Below the pieces are notes generated by a model, which did no database searches, was not told where the DNA came from, and saw only the letters and a program-made list of their open reading frames with translations. From Bacteroidia bacterium (GTDB lineage Bacteria > Bacteroidota > Bacteroidia > Bacteroidales > Prolixibacteraceae), in NCBI GenBank assembly GCA_025358395.1, contig JANYJT010000134.1, positions 1 through 9,583 of the forward strand: DNA of 9,583 nt. The letters are read 5' to 3'. Each line of letters starts with the position of its first letter. Within the stretch, counting starts at the first letter, position 1. Shown in pieces: positions 5,663 to 9,583 of this stretch. Position numbers and translations under genes: made by a program.

Positions 5663-6856
5663 ATGGCAGGTACCGAATTATTCGGACAAGAAGAGCGAAA
5701 AGAGGTAATGGATGTTCTGGAAACAGGTGTTCTTTTTCGCTATAATCATGATAATCAGAGAAATGGAATTTTTAAAGCCAAAATATTCGAACAAGAGTTC
5801 AGTAACTATCTTGGCGCCAAATACACTCATTTTTGTGCAAGTGGTACAGCGGCCGACTCCTTATCGCTGGCATGCTGTGGCATAGGCTATGGTGATGAAG
5901 TAATTGTTCCGCCATATGGTTTCATTGCCCCCATTGAGGCGGTTCTGCTGGCAGGTGCCATACCTGTATTTGCCGAAATAGATGATACCTTGTGTTTAAG
6001 TCCGGAAGGAATTGAAAAGGTGATTACGCCGCGTACCAAAGCAGTGTTGTTGATTCAGGTCTTTGGATCAATGGCCAAAATGGATGAAATCATGGCCGTC
6101 TGCAACAAGCACAACCTCATTCTGGTGGAAGATGCAGCTCCCGCACTCGGCGGAAGCTACAAAGGCAAAATGCTGGGAAATTTCGGCAGGATGTCTGCCT
6201 TTTCTTTCGATTGGTACAAGATTATCACTGCCGGCGAGGGGGGAGCTGTAGCCACCAATGATGAAGAACTGTATGAACTTGCCCACAAATATTCCGATCA
6301 TGGTCATGACCATATTGGAGATGCAAGAGGAGCTGAGCAACATCCAATCCTGGGTTACAATTACCGCGGTTCAGAGCTGGGAGCGGCAGTCGTGTTGGCT
6401 CAGCTTCGAAAACTGCCCTACATGATTGAAAAACAGAAAAAGCACCAATATATATTAAAGCAGGTACTTCTTGAGTTTCCTGAAATTAAGCTGAGAAATG
6501 TTCCTGATGAAGACGGCGATTCAGCGACTTTCCTTTCTTTCTTCTTACCGGATAACGCTTTGGCAGTTAAAACTTTCGAAGAGTTTCAAAAGGAAGGGTT
6601 GAGTGCCTCATACTGGTACCGCAACAATTTCCATTACCATCGCCAATGGGGTCATTTGAAGGAGATGAAGTCTATCTTCAACCTTCCTGTCATGAAGTTG
6701 CCAAACACACCTGATTATGGAAAGTTGGAAGTGCCTAAGTCAGACGCCATTATGCAACGTCTGATGATGACGCAGATCATGGTGAATTGGAGTGATGAGG
6801 AGTTAAACCAGCTGACGTCTAAAATGAGGTCAGCACTCAAAAATGCACTTAAATAA
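5663..6856 (+). CDS. kdnA: Kdo8N-forming aminotransferase (DegT/DnrJ/EryC1/StrS family)
   Basis: This 397-residue, fold-type I, PLP-dependent aminotransferase probably adds the amino group to 8-oxo-Kdo, giving 8-amino-3,8-dideoxy-manno-octulosonate (Kdo8N). Family signs are CASGTAADSLSL (phosphate-binding region), GYGDEVIVPPYGFIAPIEA and the PLP-ring aspartate D157 (LVEDAAPALGG). The internal-aldimine lysine is K186 (FDWYKIITAGEGGAV). It appears catalytically intact. The assignment to KdnA rather than another sugar aminotransferase rests on the next two genes, a KdnB-type dehydrogenase and a kdsA; in Shewanella oneidensis KdnA and KdnB work together. I chose ATG 5663. A TTG at 5624 in the same frame would place coding sequence inside the candidate sigma-54 promoter and add residues that do not look like a domain. 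It is the first gene of the operon, and the kdnB start follows its stop after 8 nt. Confidence 0.85.
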   Translation: MAGTELFGQEERKEVMDVLETGVLFRYNHDNQRNGIFKAKIFEQEFSNYLGAKYTHFCASGTAADSLSLACCGIGYGDEVIVPPYGFIAPIEAVLLAGAIPVFAEIDDTLCLSPEGIEKVITPRTKAVLLIQVFGSMAKMDEIMAVCNKHNLILVEDAAPALGGSYKGKMLGNFGRMSAFSFDWYKIITAGEGGAVATNDEELYELAHKYSDHGHDHIGDARGAEQHPILGYNYRGSELGAAVVLAQLRKLPYMIEKQKKHQYILKQVLLEFPEIKLRNVPDEDGDSATFLSFFLPDNALAVKTFEEFQKEGLSASYWYRNNFHYHRQWGHLKEMKSIFNLPVMKLPNTPDYGKLEVPKSDAIMQRLMMTQIMVNWSDEELNQLTSKMRSALKNALK

Positions 6857-6864
6857 GTTTAGCT

Positions 6865-7941
6865 ATGTTTAGAAATTTAAAGGCCGTAGGGCGTGTGCTG
6901 TATGGCAGAAACAGTTTTGACCAGCTCAATGATGTGCTGGAAGAGCTAAGAGTTCAAAATGATTCTTATGTACTATTTCTCCTGGACGAATATTTCGAGG
7001 GCAAAGAGTTCATGAACCGGATTCCAATGCAGACACAAGATATATTGAAAATCATTGAAATAGCAGAAGAGCCTAAAACAAAGATAGTTGATGAAATTGT
7101 AGCTGAGGTAAAAAGTCTTGAAAAAGGATTGCCCGTTTCGGTAGTTGGAATTGGTGGTGGCAGTGTCATGGATTACGCCAAGGCCATCAGGCTCATGTTT
7201 ACCAATGAAGGCTCATCGGCCCAATACCAGGGACTCGATCTGATCAAGAATAAAGGTGTCCATTGCACTGTTGTGCCTACAATTTCCGGAACCGGGGCTG
7301 AGGTCTCCATGACAACCGTGTTGACCGGACCAATTAAAAAGTTGGGAATAAAGGGAAATTTTACACCTGCCGATCAGTTGGTGATCGATCCCGAATTAAT
7401 CGTGACCGTTCCGGATCCACATCGTTTTTATACGGCAATGGACTGTTATATCCATAATATTGAGGCGCTTAATGGCCACAGAAGAACTGTAATGGGCGAT
7501 TCTCTGGGTACAGAGTCTCTTCGTTTATGCAGGGAAATATTTCTTAGCCGGGATAGCCGCACACCCGAGAATGAAGAGAAACTGATGATTGCGTCCTATC
7601 TTGGCGGACTCTCCCTTACTTATTCTGAGGTTGGTGCCTGTCATGCGCTTTCTTATGGTTTGGCCAGTGTAACAGGGGTTCACCATGGAATAGGCAATTG
7701 TATTGTTTTCAATCAGCTTGACGAATTTTATCCCGATGGAGTAAAAGAGTTCCGGGCCATGATGAAAAATAACAACATAGATCTTCCGGTCGGTTTTAAC
7801 GCGAACCGCACACCGGAGGAAATTGAAAAAATGATAGATGTCTCCCTTACACTTATCTTCATGTGGGCCCACGTTTGTGGTCCGGACTGGCAGAAGATTA
7901 TCACCCGTGACAAGCTTCGTGGCCTGTTATTGAAAATGTAA
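6865..7941 (+). CDS. kdnB: 3-deoxy-manno-octulosonate 8-oxidase (iron-type alcohol dehydrogenase)
   Basis: This 358-residue member of the metal-dependent (group III) alcohol dehydrogenases probably oxidises C8 of Kdo to the aldehyde that KdnA then aminates. The nucleotide-binding motif is GIGGGSVMDYAKA (G95-A107), followed by PTISGTGAEVS. The four metal ligands of the family are all present: D193 and H197 (AMDCYIHNIEA), H260 (CHALSYGL) and H274 (HHGIGN). The last two are 14 apart, as in E. coli FucO. Length and start (ATG 6865, 8 nt after kdnA) are normal. The name comes from the combination of an iron-ADH, a DegT-type aminotransferase and kdsA in one operon. Alone, the family has many substrates, so a different sugar alcohol or ulosonic acid is not excluded. 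Product and cofactor use are inferred. Confidence 0.86.
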   Translation: MFRNLKAVGRVLYGRNSFDQLNDVLEELRVQNDSYVLFLLDEYFEGKEFMNRIPMQTQDILKIIEIAEEPKTKIVDEIVAEVKSLEKGLPVSVVGIGGGSVMDYAKAIRLMFTNEGSSAQYQGLDLIKNKGVHCTVVPTISGTGAEVSMTTVLTGPIKKLGIKGNFTPADQLVIDPELIVTVPDPHRFYTAMDCYIHNIEALNGHRRTVMGDSLGTESLRLCREIFLSRDSRTPENEEKLMIASYLGGLSLTYSEVGACHALSYGLASVTGVHHGIGNCIVFNQLDEFYPDGVKEFRAMMKNNNIDLPVGFNANRTPEEIEKMIDVSLTLIFMWAHVCGPDWQKIITRDKLRGLLLKM

Positions 7942-7951
7942 AAAACACATA

Positions 7952-8788
7952 ATGAAGAAGATAATTAAGGTAGGAAACATTGAATGTGGCGCGAACAAGC
8001 TTTTTCTCATTGCCGGGCCCTGCGTTGTTGAAGACGAAAAGACGATGATGGAGACTGCCGAATTTTTGGTTAGTTTGTCACAGGAGCTTGATTTGCCACT
8101 GATTTTTAAATCCTCTTTTCAGAAAGACAACCGCAGTTCTGCCGACTTTTATACCGGCCCGGGGATGGAAAATGGTCTGGCTATGCTTCAAAAGATCAAG
8201 GAACAATTCAAAGTTCCCCTGATTACCGATATCCATTATCCGGATCAGATTGCCGCAGCCGCTGAAGTCGTAGACGTATTACAGATACCTGCCTATCTTG
8301 TCATGCAGACTACGCTAGTTGTGGAGGCTGCCAAAACAGGTAAAGTAATTAACCTCAAGCATGCGCAGTTTCTGGCCCCTGAAAATATGATCAAACCGGT
8401 CAGGAAAGTTGAGCAAGCCGGGAATACAAATATCATGGTAACAGAGCGGGGATATGCCTTCGGATACAACGATCTGATTGTAGATCCTCGAAGTTTTTAT
8501 CATTTGCGCACCACGGGATACCCGGTGATTTTCGATGTAACCCACTCGATCCGTAAGTATGGAATCCCAAGTTCTGATCCTGCCGGTGGTTCAAGAGAGT
8601 TTATACCAACTCTTGCGCGAGCCGGCGTGGCCGCGGGAATTGACGGATTATTCCTGGAGGTTCACCCTGATCCTACCCGTGCTTTGTGTGATGCTGCGAG
8701 TCAGATGTGCATTGCTGATGTGAGGGAGTTTTTAAAACCTTTGATCGAATTGCACCAGGTTGAAGTTAAATACAGACCAAAATTTTAA
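7952..8788 (+). CDS. kdsA: KdsA-family 3-deoxy-8-phosphooctulonate synthase, divergent
   Basis: This 278-residue aldolase condenses PEP with arabinose-5-phosphate to Kdo-8-phosphate, the first committed Kdo step. Recognition motifs are LIAGPCVVE, FKSSFQKDNRSS (F52-S63), LITDIH, DVLQIPAYL, FGYNDLIVD, DVTHSI and LEVHPDP. It belongs to the metal-requiring class: C24, H198, E236 and D247 match the four metal ligands of the Aquifex enzyme, with nearly the same spacing. Several positions differ from the common pattern: SFDKANRSS is SFQKDNRSS (Q57, D59), RQTDL is MQTTL (M118, T121), and KKxQF is KHAQF (H137). The catalytic K53, K58, N60, R61, Q119 and K136 are kept. It starts 10 nt after kdnB. It could be the housekeeping KdsA or a paralog dedicated to this operon. 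I cannot decide without the rest of the genome. Confidence 0.9.
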   Translation: MKKIIKVGNIECGANKLFLIAGPCVVEDEKTMMETAEFLVSLSQELDLPLIFKSSFQKDNRSSADFYTGPGMENGLAMLQKIKEQFKVPLITDIHYPDQIAAAAEVVDVLQIPAYLVMQTTLVVEAAKTGKVINLKHAQFLAPENMIKPVRKVEQAGNTNIMVTERGYAFGYNDLIVDPRSFYHLRTTGYPVIFDVTHSIRKYGIPSSDPAGGSREFIPTLARAGVAAGIDGLFLEVHPDPTRALCDAASQMCIADVREFLKPLIELHQVEVKYRPKF

Positions 8789-8801
8789 TACTAAATCATA
8801 T

Positions 8802-9583
8802 ATGGAATTTTTTCTTGACTCGGCCAACATGGCTGAAATTGAAGAAGCCCTGAAACTGGGGATCATTGATGGTGTTACGACAACGCCAACATTTATGCAC
8901 AAAAACGGTATCTCCGATATCGATGGTGCCATTGTGAAATTGTCAAAAATGGTCCCTGTCCTGATGATTGAGGCGCTTGGCGAAACATATCAGGATATTG
9001 TTTCAGAGGCTCACCGACTCCTTGCCCTGGGATTGGACAAGAAAAAAACTGTTTTCAAGATTCCCGTGAACCTGGAGGGTGTCAAGGCGTGTAAAATATT
9101 GCACGAAGAAGGTTTTCTTGTCAATGTGCACCTGGTTTACAACATTCAGCAGGCTTACCTGGCGCTCACTGCAGGGGCCGATTACGTTTGTGTTCTGGTT
9201 GGTCGGATGCAGGATCAGGGCCATGATGCCCTGGGCCTTGTCAAACAGATCATCGATGTGATCAAAGAATACAAGTACGATGCAAAGGTGATGTTCTCCT
9301 CTGTCAGATACCCCGAACACATCAAGGATGCCCTGCTGCTTGGTGCCCACAACATTACAATCCCCTGGAGCATCATGAAAAAGCTGGGAGACAATCATCT
9401 GACCAAATTGGGTACCGATCAGTTTTTTCAGCATACCCGATTGATGACCATTCAGGTAAAGAGTGTCATATCTGAGGTCAATCCTGTGGTAGACCTTGAT
9501 TGCAAAGTGCTGGATGCACTCCTTAAAATGACTGATTCAGGCATGGGGGCCGTATCTGTTGTGGCCAATGATGGAATGCTTGC
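8802..9583 (+). CDS. Transaldolase/FSA-like aldolase fused to a CBS domain, 3' partial
   Basis: The frame starts at ATG 8802, 13 nt after kdsA, and is open to the window end (260 residues seen). Residues 1 to about 214 are a short transaldolase of the fructose-6-phosphate aldolase (FSA/TalC/MipB) type: FLDSAN with D6, GVTTTPT (24-30), the Schiff-base lysine K86 (FKIPVNLEG), AGADYV and GR (R135). D6 and K86 line up with FSA Asp6 and Lys85. Other active-site positions have changed: Asn28 is T28, Thr109 is H110 and Tyr131 is L132. From about residue 217 a CBS domain begins, NPVVDLDCKVLDALLKMT followed by GMGAVSVVANDG. It resembles the first CBS domain of KdsD/GutQ arabinose-5-phosphate isomerases, which go on to a TDGDLRR motif that would lie beyond the window. 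Stand-alone FSA proteins are about 220 residues. Its place in the operon suggests a sugar-phosphate substrate linked to KdsA. The reaction is unknown. Confidence 0.82.
   Translation, partial: MEFFLDSANMAEIEEALKLGIIDGVTTTPTFMHKNGISDIDGAIVKLSKMVPVLMIEALGETYQDIVSEAHRLLALGLDKKKTVFKIPVNLEGVKACKILHEEGFLVNVHLVYNIQQAYLALTAGADYVCVLVGRMQDQGHDALGLVKQIIDVIKEYKYDAKVMFSSVRYPEHIKDALLLGAHNITIPWSIMKKLGDNHLTKLGTDQFFQHTRLMTIQVKSVISEVNPVVDLDCKVLDALLKMTDSGMGAVSVVANDGML

Noticed and set aside
7525..7872. 115-codon antisense open frame opposite kdnB
   Set aside because: It covers conserved metal-ligand codons of kdnB and has no start signal or domain.
9003..9434. 143-codon antisense open frame opposite the transaldolase
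   Set aside because: The + strand frame has clear transaldolase motifs over the same bases; the antisense frame has no recognisable features.
1..9583. CRISPR array, insertion sequence, phage or toxin-antitoxin module
   Set aside because: I saw no regularly spaced repeats, transposase motifs, terminal inverted repeats or paired small genes; the window is nearly filled by metabolic and envelope genes on one strand.

Overview
The window looks like chromosomal DNA of a Gram-negative anaerobe of the Bacteroidota, probably Bacteroidales or a relative. The reasons are the TAnnTTTG -7 promoter elements (upstream of the aldolase, the tRNA and the kdn operon), the general lack of strong Shine-Dalgarno sequences, an OmpA-family protein with the TPR/beta-propeller/CRD/OmpA layout typical of this phylum, and lipid A/Kdo genes. 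All supported genes lie on the + strand.

Layout. Positions 2-1493 hold a cobalamin-dependent methionine-synthase pair: a free-standing homocysteine methyltransferase domain (5' end outside the window) and, 4 nt later, a free-standing reactivation (AdoMet-binding) domain. A G-poor, repeat-bearing spacer follows, then class II fructose-bisphosphate aldolase (1717-2796) with its own promoter and a clear intrinsic terminator. Next come a 644-residue PorE-like outer-membrane protein (2887-4821), a small membrane-anchored or lipoprotein-like hypothetical (4890-5282), and tRNA-Leu(GAG) (5359-5442) with promoter and terminator.

The last third is the most interesting part. It is a tight operon (gaps of 8, 10 and 13 nt) of kdnA, kdnB, a kdsA-family gene and a transaldolase-family gene. 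KdnB and KdnA are the oxidase and aminotransferase that turn Kdo into 8-amino-3,8-dideoxy-manno-octulosonate (Kdo8N), and KdsA-type enzymes make Kdo-8-phosphate from arabinose-5-phosphate and PEP. The fourth gene, cut by the window end, joins a short transaldolase/fructose-6-phosphate-aldolase-like domain to a CBS domain resembling the one in KdsD arabinose-5-phosphate isomerases. It keeps the Schiff-base lysine but has changed other active-site residues. The KdsA also departs from usual family motifs. Upstream of kdnA there are two nested candidate promoters, one of the Bacteroidota housekeeping type and one that closely fits the sigma-54 -24/-12 consensus.

My reading is that this operon makes an aminated Kdo-type sugar for the LPS core, possibly with an unconventional sugar-phosphate supply step and sigma-54 control. 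The first part rests on family recognition; the supply step and regulation are inference.
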